Virus record (IMG/VR): IMGVR_UViG_3300031741_000005
Location: 1 to 45,178 of that record
Reading direction: 5' to 3' (one strand)
Length of the DNA stretch: 45,178 bases
DNA from: a virus
The first letter of the stretch is position 1; the number at the start of each line of letters is the position of its first letter. The position numbers and the translations under genes were made by a program. Positions 8,420 to 17,864 of the stretch are shown piece by piece. Below the pieces are notes generated by a model that saw only the letters and a list, made by a program, of their open reading frames with translations, had not been told where the DNA came from and ran no database searches.

Positions 8420-9322
8420 ATGAGTGTATGTAATGCGATACTGAACGGAGGGGTAAACAAAGATTGTAAAACCGCTCTATCAGAAATAAAAAACCTCATC
8501 ATTACGGATAGCGATGTTAGCTTTTCGTACACAGATAAAGAGGTCTTGACAAACTGGACAGATAAAATAAAACAAGATTTATCTATTGCAGTTTTGCCGG
8601 GAGTGATAAACTATACCCCTACAACTGATGAACCGAATATCAAGGTTAATGCAGTCAGCAAAAGGAAAAAGAAAACTAACAATCCACTACCGAGTATTGA
8701 TTTTATGGTGGACATGAACGCTTGCGACTTCAAAGAGGTTCTGAATACTTTGGATGGTGGGACTTACGGAGTATTTTTTGAAATGCAAGACGGTACTATT
8801 GAGGGAAACATTGACCAGTCGGGTACTGAAATAGGTTATTTCAAACCATTTACTGCAACCGTAGATTCATTTACAAAGGGAGCGCAGGAAATTGATAGCG
8901 ATGAAGCTAATAAAGTGTATGTATTCTTTGAGAAATACACGCAGGTAAAGAATTACTTTCTATTTTCTCCGGCTTGGAGTGTAGATGAGCTTTTAGAGGC
9001 TATGCCAGTAGGTGTTTCTATGATTAAGACCGCTGTTTATGCAACAGGCGACCAAACCGTTAATGTGAACATTCGTTGTTCAACAGGATATACAGGGTTG
9101 GTTGTAGCAGACTTTGAGGCATCAGCTTCAATGAGTAACGTATCAACTCCGGCAATAACAGCGGTTGTTGATGACGGTGGAGGTAATTACACCTTAACTG
9201 TTCAAAAGGACGGGACACCCGTTAATTTAGTTGCAGGTGATATTGTAGTTCTTAGGGTTAATTTGCTTGTAACATCTGACACCACGCATTTATCTGGGTG
9301 GGTAACAATAGAGGGAGCTTAA
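8420..9322 (+). CDS. Major tail tube protein with Ig-like end
   Basis: A 300-residue protein. The N-terminal two thirds have the features of a siphovirus tail tube subunit (beta-rich, DFMVDMNACDFKEVLNTLDGG, then a loop and a second beta set). The last 95 residues look like an added Ig-like or carbohydrate-binding beta domain, rich in Val and Thr. I chose ATG 8420, three codons after a possible TTG at 8411. Tube subunits stack into the tail shaft around the tape measure protein. The assignment rests on position and beta-rich make-up. Confidence 0.7.
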   Translation: MSVCNAILNGGVNKDCKTALSEIKNLIITDSDVSFSYTDKEVLTNWTDKIKQDLSIAVLPGVINYTPTTDEPNIKVNAVSKRKKKTNNPLPSIDFMVDMNACDFKEVLNTLDGGTYGVFFEMQDGTIEGNIDQSGTEIGYFKPFTATVDSFTKGAQEIDSDEANKVYVFFEKYTQVKNYFLFSPAWSVDELLEAMPVGVSMIKTAVYATGDQTVNVNIRCSTGYTGLVVADFEASASMSNVSTPAITAVVDDGGGNYTLTVQKDGTPVNLVAGDIVVLRVNLLVTSDTTHLSGWVTIEGA

Positions 9323-9324
9323 TC

Positions 9325-9492
9325 ATGCTGACAATTAGCGAAAATATCAAGAAATTGCCAAAGAAAGAATTGAAAAAATAGATTGCGAACAGAGAAAAAG
9401 AGGAGCGTAATCAGGATTGGAAAGACGAGTTGGCAAAATTAAAGGAGAAAATAAATGCTAAGGGAACTGGCGGCAAAAGCAAAGACGATTAA
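9325..9492 (+). pseudogene. Small lysine-rich tail ORF cut by an amber codon
   Basis: An open frame of 55 codons with one TAG in frame at 9379-9381 (codon 19). The first 18 codons give a basic helix ending in KKELKK, and after the TAG the frame goes on as a highly charged coil (ANREKEERNQDWKDEL) to a TAA at 9490. A single C to T change of a Gln codon would explain it. TAG is a real stop elsewhere in the genome (hsdM, 31229), so general recoding is not likely. Its place, between tail tube and tape measure, is where tail assembly chaperones lie. It may be a pseudogene, a read-through gene or a sequence variant. Confidence 0.5.
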
Positions 9493-9880
9493 TATTAAAC
9501 AATTAGCTCAGTTAGTAGTGAAAACAAACGCTGAGTTAATTGTTGATAATGTTCGCGAGCAGCTCACTAAAGGTATTTCGGGGAGTGGGGCGGCGGTTGG
9601 GATTTATAGCAGTTTACGATATGCTACTATGAAGTCCAGAATATCTAAAGCACCTTACGGAATAGTTGATTTAAAATTGTCAGGTGCTTTGCAAGCGGAG
9701 TTATTCCCAGAGGTTACCAATACGACTGTAAAAGTTGATTCAACTGTTGATTATTCAAAATATCAGATAAGTAGATATGGAGATAAGATTTATGACAATA
9801 CTAAAAAAAATTCAGAAGAAGTTAGCAATATTAACTCAGCGCGAGCCGTCAAAGAATACGCAAAAGTACTGGGTTTATAA
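9455..9880 (+). CDS. Tail completion protein, gp10-like
   Basis: A 141-residue protein with the look of HK97 gp10-type tail completion proteins: an N-terminal helix with LIVDNVREQL, a middle with GIVDLKLSGALQAEL, and a beta part with KVDSTVDYSKYQISRYGDKIY. Such proteins join or finish the tail. It starts within the preceding small ORF in another frame. An A8 tract at 9803-9810 lies near its end, where the next gene starts in the +1 frame. Confidence 0.5.
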   Translation: MLRELAAKAKTINIKQLAQLVVKTNAELIVDNVREQLTKGISGSGAAVGIYSSLRYATMKSRISKAPYGIVDLKLSGALQAELFPEVTNTTVKVDSTVDYSKYQISRYGDKIYDNTKKNSEEVSNINSARAVKEYAKVLGL

Positions 9881-10373
9881 ATTAACCGTTAACGATGTAT
9901 CATTAATTTTTGATGCTCACAATTTATCATGTTTCGGGGTTAACAAAATTAGAAAGTTCAAAGAATTTATTTTAGAATACAACACTTTATTTAATTCAAC
10001 AGAAGATAATAAAAGACTTAATTCAGATAGATATTTATTAAATCTAAAAACTAAGCACATGAAAATAAGAGCCATGTACGACGCTCTTTCTGTAAACCCC
10101 GATTCGGAAAACTCCCAAAAAGAATTTATCAAAATATTTAAAAAGAAATTTGCTGATGTTAACGATTTAAAATTATTGATAGGCGAAGCAAATAGAATTG
10201 GTGATAAGATTAAAACATTATCGCAGCCTGTAAATAAAGGTGAAACTTTATCTTTCTCGCAGTTGGTTGTGATTACTGAATTATCGAGAGGTATATCAAT
10301 TCCGCAGAATACTAAGATGTTTCAGTTTTATGAAATGTACAAAATAGAATTAGAAAAATGGCACAAGACATAA
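9792..10373 (+). CDS. Possible tail assembly chaperone
   Basis: A protein of about 193 residues if started at ATG 9792, just before the tape measure gene and overlapping its start by 16 bases. Siphoviruses often keep the tail assembly chaperone here. The protein is helical and rich in Lys and Asn (FKKKFADVNDLKLLIGEAN); no motif is diagnostic. The first 29 codons overlap the gp10-like gene in the +1 frame. The first methionine beyond the overlap is only at 10054, so either the overlap is real or the protein is made by frameshifting from 9455. Confidence 0.5.
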   Translation: MTILKKIQKKLAILTQREPSKNTQKYWVYKLTVNDVSLIFDAHNLSCFGVNKIRKFKEFILEYNTLFNSTEDNKRLNSDRYLLNLKTKHMKIRAMYDALSVNPDSENSQKEFIKIFKKKFADVNDLKLLIGEANRIGDKIKTLSQPVNKGETLSFSQLVVITELSRGISIPQNTKMFQFYEMYKIELEKWHKT

Positions 10374-13234
10374 ATAACTTTATTGACCCAAAGCTGATTT
10401 CGTCATTAGAGCAAATTAATAATCAATTAATTGCAGCAGGGACGAATGTTGACAAACTTGTGCCGTCTATTAATGCGTTGGCGGAGGCTCAAAAGGCATT
10501 AGGTAAAAGCAACGAAGATAATAATAGCAAACGTAAAAAGTTAACTGAAGCAGAGAGGGACGCGGCTAAACTTGCTAAACAATTAGAAGCAGCTGAAAAG
10601 AAATTAATATCAGTTCAAAAAGGACAACAGGACATATTAATTAAAACCCGGACTGAAATAGTAAAAAATACAAAAGCAACAAGGGATTTACAAAAGGCAC
10701 AATCAGCACAAAAAGGAAGTACCGAACAACTTTCAGCGGTAAATACAATACTTGAAAAGCGATTAAAAAGCGTTAACCAGACAACGGACAAAGGGCGAAA
10801 GAGTGCAGATTTATTGCGTTCTGCTATTGACAAAAATAATAAAAAGATAAGTGAACAGTCGAGCGCGTTAACGAAGCAAAAAATAAACATAAGAAATTAT
10901 AGTTCTGCGATTGGTAATTTAGCCAGACAGTTTGCCGGAGCTTTGGGGTTGACTTCGTTGGCGTTTCTGTTTGTGAATGTTTTAAAAGGTTCGTTTAATA
11001 CGATTAGGGAATTTACAAAGGAAAATGCTGTACTTGCTGGGGTATTAGGAAAACAACGAAAAGAAATAAAGGAGTTAACAAATCAGGCTATTAATTTAGG
11101 TTCTGTTTATCCCGTTACAGCCTCAGAGGTAAACAAATTGCAAGTTTCTTTTGCAAGGTTAGGATTTTCGCAACAGGAGATAATAAACTTAACAGAAGCC
11201 ACCATACAGGGTTCAATCGCGTTAAATAGTTCACTTGACCAGACCGCAACATTAGTAGGTGCAGTTGTATTGGCTTATCAGAATTTGGGAACATCTAATG
11301 CTACTGAAATAATTGATAAAATTACTTTAGCCACGCAACGGAGTTCATTAAGTTTTTCAAGTTTGGAAACAGGAATACCGAAAGTAGCAGGAGCGGCAGA
11401 CGCTTTAAATATTTCATTAAGTACAACGCTTGTTCATTTAGGAATAGCGCACGATGCAACTTTGGACGCGAGTATAGCAGCTACTTCAATGCGTAATATT
11501 TATTTAGAGCTATCTGCACGAGGGTTAACGTTAAACGAAGCACTCGGATTGATAAATAATAGTTCTAATAAACTAAACACTTCATTTGATTTATTTGGCA
11601 AACGTGGGGCTATTGTAGGGCTTGCATTGGCTAATAATATAGATAGGGCAATAGAGTTTGAAGATGTTATAGATAAAGCAGGTGGAACGACTCAGAGGGT
11701 AGCGGAAGAGCAAATGGCTACTTTAGACGGTTCGATAAAAGGACTTTCAAGTTCTTGGGAAAAGTTTATACTTGGATTTAAAGGCAGCGAGGGAATATTT
11801 AGAAAAGTTATTGATAGTTTGGCTATTGCGATAGATACTTTTTCAAACGATAGTATTTCTTCATTAAGGAAACTGATTGAATTTATGACGGTAGGCATCA
11901 TTCCTGCCGCATCAAAAATACAAAGAAGATTAAACGGAGTTACAAAAGCCATTTCGGGTGCGTCTGTAAAAGACTTGGAATTTACTATAAAAACTAATGA
12001 AGAAAAATTAAAAAACGGTAGCAAGACGGATAAACTTGTTTTGGATATGTTGAAAAATAGACTTCAACAGCAAAGAATAATTGAGATTAAAGCAAAACAA
12101 GATGAAGCAGCTCAGGATAAAAAGGCATTAGGAGATAAAAGATTGTCTATAATTGCGGCTATATCGGAGCTTAACGATGAAGAAATAGCGATTGTATTAG
12201 AAAAAAATAAAGAGTTATTAAAAAATGATGAGTTTGCAGCAAACGTAAAAGCGGCATTAGCCAGTAGAGAATTAAAAAACGAACAGGAGAAACTTGATAA
12301 AATAAAGGATAAAAACAAAGAACACGCAGAAGATTTAAAGACTTTATATGAGAATTTAGATAACGAACTATTTAACCTGAATGTTTTATTTGCCAAAAAA
12401 GTTACTTCGGAAACTGACAAATATTTCGATAGAATACTGGAACGGACTTTAACAATTAAGCAGGAAATTGCAAATGCTATTTCAGATTTTCCATTGGAAG
12501 ATGAGCAGACTGAGGAGGTTGATGAAAAAGCATTATCAGCATTTAGAAGTACCGAACAAAAGAAACTGGATATATTAGATAAGAATGCAGAGATAAAAAG
12601 AAACAATGAAGAAGAATATAAACAAATGGCTATTGATGCGAGCCGTGATTTAACTAATTTTTTATTTAATCAAAAGGTAAGTGGATTACAAAGAGAGTTT
12701 CAAGCAGCGGAGGGAAACGCTAAAAAGCAAGCAGAGATAAGCCGTAAAATCGCGCAACAGGAAAAGAAACAAGCAATGTTTAACGTGGCAATAAATACAG
12801 CCGTTGCAGTTTCTAAAGTTTGGAGTCAAACAGGAATATTCGCAATAGCGGCACAAATACCAGTTTTAGTTATGGGAGCTTTGCAAGCTGGATTAATCGC
12901 AGCACAACCAATTCCTACATTTGCAACAGGTACAAATTACGCTCCCGGAGGAACTGCATTAGTCGGAGAGGCTGGACGTGAACTTATAATTAATCCATCG
13001 GGCAAAATATCGCTTGCTGAAAATCCTGCGTTGGTAAATTTAGAACGTGGCTCAAAGGTTATTCCAAATGCTAAAACTGAAAATATGTTAAATGATAAAA
13101 ACATTGTTTCAGAGTTAAAACTAACACGAAAGGCAATACAACGGATGCCACGCCAAAGAAATGAATCACAATTTGCAATAAGACAAAGAGCATATTTAGA
13201 CGGTTACAAATCAAATAAACACAGATTAAATTGA
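10358..13234 (+). CDS. Tail tape measure protein
   Basis: A 958-residue protein, the longest before the fibres, with the expected plan: an N-terminal coiled coil (residues 40-170, rich in Lys, Gln, Glu and Ala), a region like phage tail tape measure domains (about 210-470, starting FTKENAVLAGVLGKQ and including hydrophobic helices), a second coiled coil, then a hydrophobic stretch near 815-850 and a C-terminal part with ATGTNYAPGGTALVGEAGRELI, typical of tape measure ends. It sets tail length and is ejected with the DNA. Confidence 0.9.
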   Translation: MAQDINNFIDPKLISSLEQINNQLIAAGTNVDKLVPSINALAEAQKALGKSNEDNNSKRKKLTEAERDAAKLAKQLEAAEKKLISVQKGQQDILIKTRTEIVKNTKATRDLQKAQSAQKGSTEQLSAVNTILEKRLKSVNQTTDKGRKSADLLRSAIDKNNKKISEQSSALTKQKINIRNYSSAIGNLARQFAGALGLTSLAFLFVNVLKGSFNTIREFTKENAVLAGVLGKQRKEIKELTNQAINLGSVYPVTASEVNKLQVSFARLGFSQQEIINLTEATIQGSIALNSSLDQTATLVGAVVLAYQNLGTSNATEIIDKITLATQRSSLSFSSLETGIPKVAGAADALNISLSTTLVHLGIAHDATLDASIAATSMRNIYLELSARGLTLNEALGLINNSSNKLNTSFDLFGKRGAIVGLALANNIDRAIEFEDVIDKAGGTTQRVAEEQMATLDGSIKGLSSSWEKFILGFKGSEGIFRKVIDSLAIAIDTFSNDSISSLRKLIEFMTVGIIPAASKIQRRLNGVTKAISGASVKDLEFTIKTNEEKLKNGSKTDKLVLDMLKNRLQQQRIIEIKAKQDEAAQDKKALGDKRLSIIAAISELNDEEIAIVLEKNKELLKNDEFAANVKAALASRELKNEQEKLDKIKDKNKEHAEDLKTLYENLDNELFNLNVLFAKKVTSETDKYFDRILERTLTIKQEIANAISDFPLEDEQTEEVDEKALSAFRSTEQKKLDILDKNAEIKRNNEEEYKQMAIDASRDLTNFLFNQKVSGLQREFQAAEGNAKKQAEISRKIAQQEKKQAMFNVAINTAVAVSKVWSQTGIFAIAAQIPVLVMGALQAGLIAAQPIPTFATGTNYAPGGTALVGEAGRELIINPSGKISLAENPALVNLERGSKVIPNAKTENMLNDKNIVSELKLTRKAIQRMPRQRNESQFAIRQRAYLDGYKSNKHRLN

Positions 13235-15372
13235 GTACTCAGGAACAAATAGCCGGACTTTCACATTCAAACACTGAAAAGCGTTTCAGATATACTTTGC
13301 TCACGAAAGACGACCCGTCATTAACAATGTACCACGCCCCAGAGGGATGGGAAACAGGGGAATTGACTTTCATACGGGACCCATTGTATAAAGGTGTAAT
13401 CGAGAGTTATTCAACTGACAGTCTAAAGTTTGTAAAGGAGGCTAAAAACTTTATTCAAACCGCTTATGAACGTGGAGGAATAGACTACGAAATAACAATT
13501 TACATCGACATACTTAATAATTCATTCAGTTATCAAAGATATTTTACTGGGAAATTAGATTTATCAACTTACGAAATTAATTCAATAAACGTTTCATGTG
13601 AGGTTATCCCATCGGGTTTTCAGAATGTAGTATTAAACCGCGATGATATAAAAGTGGATTTATTTAATACTAAGTTCATCGGAGGTGGCGACAGAGCAAT
13701 GCCGCAAATCTCAGGTGTGCCAATAACAACTATAATTCCAACTTACGATGCTATTGCAAACGCTGATTGGCGATTTGTAGATAATATTACGTTAACACCG
13801 GGAACAGTTAGCCATTGGTCGGGCATGGATATAAACGCAACGGAGTTTGAATCCACGGAGGCAATAAGTCAGGACATTAATTTATTTGTCGGAAATGCGC
13901 CTGAGAATTTCTTTTTATCATTAATTGACAGGACAGTTTTACTTGTTGGAAATGTTACAATGATATTTCAGTCATTTAGTGTAGCAACTGATTTTAATAT
14001 GACATTGAAATTATATAAAAATGATTCTATTATTCAAAGTTGGAGTGATTCGGCTTTAGCTGTTCACGGTGTTACATTTAGTTTTGATGTAGATGAGAGC
14101 ATTATTTTATTAGCAAACGATGTTTTAAGGCTCGCAGTTGAATCTACGGCAATAGTGAGTTATAATATTAGTTATTCTACTTCTGCATTAAGCATGAGTG
14201 AAAGCGTTGGGGATACATTGCCAGCATCTTCGGTAAGGTCTTTCCCTGTTTTTGAATTTGTTACAAGAATTTTACAATTATACTCAGGTGAAGTATATCC
14301 ACTTGAAAGCACATTATTAGGACGCACCGATTCAGAACCTACAAGTTACGGTGCAGATGGCGAATTTTCATTGATTACTTTTACAAATGGGTTACTTATT
14401 AGATTATTCGATGTATCGCAGGTTACATTTAATGCGAGTTTGAAAGATGCTTTTAAAACGCTTAATGGTATTTTAAATATCGGGCTTGGATTTGAGGACG
14501 GGAAAGTGGTTATTGAAAATGAAAAATACTTTTACGATATAGAAGACAATCCAGATTATCCGGTTACCGACACAGAAAAATACACTACAAATCAGATTTT
14601 AGATTTATCAACATGGTTAAATGATGAAGTAATTTCAAAAGCAGTATTGCCAGAATGGTATGCAAACGAAATAAAAGTAGGTTACAACTCATTTGAATAT
14701 GAAAATATACAAGGGTTAAAAGAGTTCAACACGAAATCAAATTATGTAACTCCATTAAAATCTATAAAACGATTACTTGATTTAGTTTCACCTTTTAGAT
14801 TTGATACTCAGGGCGTGAATAAATTACGTGCCAAACCTCAAAATGCTTTTGGAACTGAAGATGTAAGCGGAGATAATGATGTATTTGGATTTGATGTAAA
14901 AAGAGCAACCGTTTTTGAAGTAAAAACAGATGATGATTTTATTTTAGTATCGGGAGGGATTGACCCAGCACAATCTTATAATTTGAATTTTACACCACGC
15001 AGGAATTTAGAGCGACATGGAAACCGTATTAGTTCAATGAGATTTGCAGCCGGAGATGAAATACAATGGATGAAGTCAGATAAAAATACTAAACTGGTAA
15101 CTCAAAAGACAGGCGAAGTTGAGAAGCCAGAAAATGAGGATTTACTTGTTAATGATTTAGACGCTGGTTATTGGATGCCGGAAGCATATCAAGTTGAAGC
15201 TCCAATAGACGAAGATACGGTAACGGCTTTACAATTAAATTCGCGGGGGGTTGTTAAAATTGGAACTGATAAATACGGTTGGCTTTTGGAATGCCAGACA
15301 AATAATGAAAATAAAAAAGGTAGTTTTAAATTACTTAGAGTAAATTTACAGAATGTTAAAGTAATAGTATGA
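13231..15372 (+). CDS. Distal tail protein
   Basis: A 713-residue protein that follows the tape measure gene, the usual place for distal tail proteins. It starts with TTG in a TTGA overlap with the tape measure stop; the next in-frame ATG is 33 codons later and would cut off the conserved-looking start. The composition is beta-rich with few cysteines. Region 380-650 (DAFKTLNGILNIGLGFEDGK and onward) resembles the tail hub part of such proteins. The exact family is not recognised. Confidence 0.6.
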   Translation: MSTQEQIAGLSHSNTEKRFRYTLLTKDDPSLTMYHAPEGWETGELTFIRDPLYKGVIESYSTDSLKFVKEAKNFIQTAYERGGIDYEITIYIDILNNSFSYQRYFTGKLDLSTYEINSINVSCEVIPSGFQNVVLNRDDIKVDLFNTKFIGGGDRAMPQISGVPITTIIPTYDAIANADWRFVDNITLTPGTVSHWSGMDINATEFESTEAISQDINLFVGNAPENFFLSLIDRTVLLVGNVTMIFQSFSVATDFNMTLKLYKNDSIIQSWSDSALAVHGVTFSFDVDESIILLANDVLRLAVESTAIVSYNISYSTSALSMSESVGDTLPASSVRSFPVFEFVTRILQLYSGEVYPLESTLLGRTDSEPTSYGADGEFSLITFTNGLLIRLFDVSQVTFNASLKDAFKTLNGILNIGLGFEDGKVVIENEKYFYDIEDNPDYPVTDTEKYTTNQILDLSTWLNDEVISKAVLPEWYANEIKVGYNSFEYENIQGLKEFNTKSNYVTPLKSIKRLLDLVSPFRFDTQGVNKLRAKPQNAFGTEDVSGDNDVFGFDVKRATVFEVKTDDDFILVSGGIDPAQSYNLNFTPRRNLERHGNRISSMRFAAGDEIQWMKSDKNTKLVTQKTGEVEKPENEDLLVNDLDAGYWMPEAYQVEAPIDEDTVTALQLNSRGVVKIGTDKYGWLLECQTNNENKKGSFKLLRVNLQNVKVIV

Positions 15373-16487
15373 TAATATCACAAGCAAATAGCATCCGATT
15401 TAAAAAGGTAAACAGTGATTTGCCCGGATTCGATAATACTTTACTGGCAGATGAGAAGTTTTATAACGACTTAATCGAAACATATTGCCAAAGATGGAAG
15501 TCAACCGACACTGAAACGGTAATAATCAAATCGGATTCTGCGGTTATCCCTACCGTCATTGCAACATTAGAAGATAAAACAACGGTAATAATAACCGCTG
15601 CACCCATTTCGAGCTATGACACTGAAGGTTTAGGAACAGATTTATACTTTTATTCTTTCGATGTTGTTTTTAGCTTATACGCGCTTAAAACGAGCATCAC
15701 GGTAACGCAGGGAGGAGACGAATATATTTCAGAGCCTATTATCGGAAATTTAACAGCGGATGAGTTAAACGGAGAATATTTAAAGATTGAATATTCTAAT
15801 GTTGATAATGCTTTTCAATTAGATTTTTCAACCGAGATTACATTCAGTTTATATTTACCATCCATTTTAAAAGATTATCAATTTGGTGGAGATAGTTCAA
15901 CTTACGATAATCAGGATGAGTTAACTAAGTTAAAAGAAACTGTACAGCGATTATTAGTGTTAAAATCTATTGATATACCGAGATATTTGGCTGAAACAAT
16001 GAAACTGGCGAGTTCAATGGATAACTTTACGGTTAACGATATTGCTTTTGTGAGAGCAGAACAGCCGGAGATAATAGTAAATGACGGCATGAATCTGGTT
16101 GAAATATCAATGACATTAACAGATAGTGTGTATTTAGGTGTAAATACTCATGATATTGGTTACGATTGCGATGAAGCAACAACAACAAATGAAATTATGA
16201 ATTTAACAGAAAACAATGCAAGTGGAAGCGTTACATTTGTAGTAACAGCAGGATATTTATTACACACTTTGAGAGCTGAATGGGTATCGGGAACAGCAAT
16301 AATAAAATTAGGAACTACTTTAGCAGGCGATGATTTGGCTAAAGAATTTACAGTTTCCAGCGTGGTAACTAATTCAACCGTTGCAATACACAGCGATTTA
16401 GATAGGGATTCGGACGCAAATGTTTATTTAACCGTAACGGGTGGGGTTGTAAATATCGACATCCAATTAATACGCAATATTGAGTAA
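15369..16487 (+). CDS. Tail tip protein, unknown
   Basis: A 372-residue protein coupled to the previous gene by an ATGA overlap. It is acidic and beta-rich; the C-terminal 95 residues (SGSVTFVVTAG and onward) look like a separate beta-sandwich domain that could bind sugars. A helix at residues 185-215 may be a link or trimer coil. It probably belongs to the tail tip or baseplate. No motif I know identifies it. Confidence 0.55.
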   Translation: MIISQANSIRFKKVNSDLPGFDNTLLADEKFYNDLIETYCQRWKSTDTETVIIKSDSAVIPTVIATLEDKTTVIITAAPISSYDTEGLGTDLYFYSFDVVFSLYALKTSITVTQGGDEYISEPIIGNLTADELNGEYLKIEYSNVDNAFQLDFSTEITFSLYLPSILKDYQFGGDSSTYDNQDELTKLKETVQRLLVLKSIDIPRYLAETMKLASSMDNFTVNDIAFVRAEQPEIIVNDGMNLVEISMTLTDSVYLGVNTHDIGYDCDEATTTNEIMNLTENNASGSVTFVVTAGYLLHTLRAEWVSGTAIIKLGTTLAGDDLAKEFTVSSVVTNSTVAIHSDLDRDSDANVYLTVTGGVVNIDIQLIRNIE

Positions 16488-16488
16488 A

Positions 16489-16602
16489 ATGAGATTAAAA
16501 ATGATTATATTAGCATTGTGGTTAGGGCTTAGCGGCTCTGTAATAGGTTTCACTATTCCTTCCACAATTCTTATTAATAATAGTGAGTTAAAAAATAGTA
16601 TT
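16489..16602 (+). pseudogene. N-terminus of a membrane protein fused to the HNH gene
   Basis: The 38 codons ahead of the endonuclease start form a short basic start and a hydrophobic helix (MIILALWLGLSGSVIGFTI) followed by a polar stretch. This does not belong to an HNH endonuclease. It is in frame with the endonuclease and follows the stop of the tail tip gene by one base. I read it as the start of a small phage membrane or signal-bearing protein whose 3' part was replaced when the endonuclease inserted. Confidence 0.45.
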
Positions 16603-17274
16603 ATGTCTAAAAAAATTAATTATGAGATTGGTATTCCTATAAATGGAATTATCTATTTAGGAGATGTTTTAGTTAAAAAATGTAATCATAGAATTGCTAA
16701 GTTTTTGTGTGTATGTGGGAATGAATTTACAACTTCGATAGACAATGTAAAAAGAGGGCATTCTAAAAGTTGTGGATGTTTTAAAATACATGAAATTAAA
16801 AAGCGTATTACAACTCATAGAAAAACAGGGAGTAAAAGTTATATCGCATGGTCAGGAATAAAATCACGATGCAATAATCCTAAAAATAAAGAATATTGTC
16901 GTTATGGAGGTAGAGGTATCACAATGTCTTTAGAATTTAATGAACCTGCCGTTTTTTGTAAATATATTGAATCTTTAAAAGATTTTGGGAAGCAAGGTTA
17001 CACATTAGATAGAATAGATAATAACGGCAATTATGAAAAGGGTAATTTAAGATATGCTTCATCGTTTTTGCAGGCAACAAATAGGCGTATGCCTTCATCT
17101 AATAAATCTGGTTATACAGGTATAATGAAAAGAGGGAAAAAATGGAGTGCCAATATAAGATATACAGGAATACAAAAATATTTTGGTGTTTTTAAAACTA
17201 AGACAGAAGCGTTAAATGCAAGAAATAATTTTATCATAGAAAATAATTTATCACATAAAATACAAAAAGCATGA
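16603..17274 (+). CDS. HNH homing endonuclease with AP2 domain
   Basis: A protein of about 223 residues if started at ATG 16603. It has a zinc-binding N-terminal part (CVCG at 36-39, CGC at 57-59), an HNH-type core with YTLDRIDNNGNYEKGNLRY (133-151), and a C-terminal AP2-like DNA-binding domain (169-213, SGYTG ... WSANI ... FGVFKTKTEAL). This order is typical of phage-borne HNH homing endonucleases. Such genes cut allelic DNA and spread by repair. It sits between two tail genes and overlaps the next start by ATGA. An in-frame extension to 16489 adds a membrane helix. Confidence 0.85.
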   Translation: MSKKINYEIGIPINGIIYLGDVLVKKCNHRIAKFLCVCGNEFTTSIDNVKRGHSKSCGCFKIHEIKKRITTHRKTGSKSYIAWSGIKSRCNNPKNKEYCRYGGRGITMSLEFNEPAVFCKYIESLKDFGKQGYTLDRIDNNGNYEKGNLRYASSFLQATNRRMPSSNKSGYTGIMKRGKKWSANIRYTGIQKYFGVFKTKTEALNARNNFIIENNLSHKIQKA

Positions 17275-17864
17275 GCATTAATATTTTAAATACAGGTAAA
17301 TTAGTTGTTACCGACGGGGCTGATTTTAAAAATTCGATTATAAAAGATATAGCAAATCCCGTAGATTTACGGGATGCCGTAAATTTGCAAACATTAAATG
17401 GAGCTGTAATATCGGGAGGGTGGGATAGTTCTACATTTGATGATGCCAGCGGAGATTTGCAATTTCTTGTCGCTTCTGTATTAGATTTTACTGTTAATTT
17501 AGACGGTAGGTATCAAACAGAGGCGGAGGTTGCGGCATTAATTGCAGCGGTTGCAAAAGATGTATTTACTTTAGAATTACCAACAGGTGCAACAGTTTCA
17601 GCAAGGATAGCAGGCGCGACACCACCAACAGGATGGAGTTTAGCGGTTGGGAGTTCAGCGGTTGACATTGTAGTAACTCACGCAACAGGGCGGAGGGTTG
17701 CAAATGTTTCAGTACATATTGATGTTGACGGAACAGAACATCAGCAAATGTTTGACGCAGCGGCTTTCAATGCAATAGCAACACCAGACGAAAACAATTT
17801 AAGAATAGGCGGTTTGTGTACCGTACAAAAACCTCTTTTAATTTACATAACTTTTGCAGAATGA
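17271..17864 (+). CDS. Short tail fibre-like protein
   Basis: A 197-residue protein with no signal peptide, starting in an ATGA overlap with the HNH gene. Residues 1-45 (NTGKLVVTDGADFKNS and DLRDAVNLQTLNG) are like the repeat-and-coil starts of phage tail fibres. The last 95 residues look like a compact beta domain. It is followed by a much longer fibre, and may be the adaptor or a short fibre of the same complex. The family is not certain. Confidence 0.55.
   Translation: MSINILNTGKLVVTDGADFKNSIIKDIANPVDLRDAVNLQTLNGAVISGGWDSSTFDDASGDLQFLVASVLDFTVNLDGRYQTEAEVAALIAAVAKDVFTLELPTGATVSARIAGATPPTGWSLAVGSSAVDIVVTHATGRRVANVSVHIDVDGTEHQQMFDAAAFNAIATPDENNLRIGGLCTVQKPLLIYITFAE

Noticed and set aside
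9379-9381. Genome-wide recoding of TAG as an amino acid
   Set aside because: hsdM ends with TAG at 29562-29564 and the gene at 31229 also ends with TAG at sensible places; only one internal TAG was noticed.
12112-12606. Minus-strand ORF of 164 codons, serine- and phenylalanine-rich
   Set aside because: Reverse-frame shadow of the lysine- and glutamate-rich coil of the tape measure protein.
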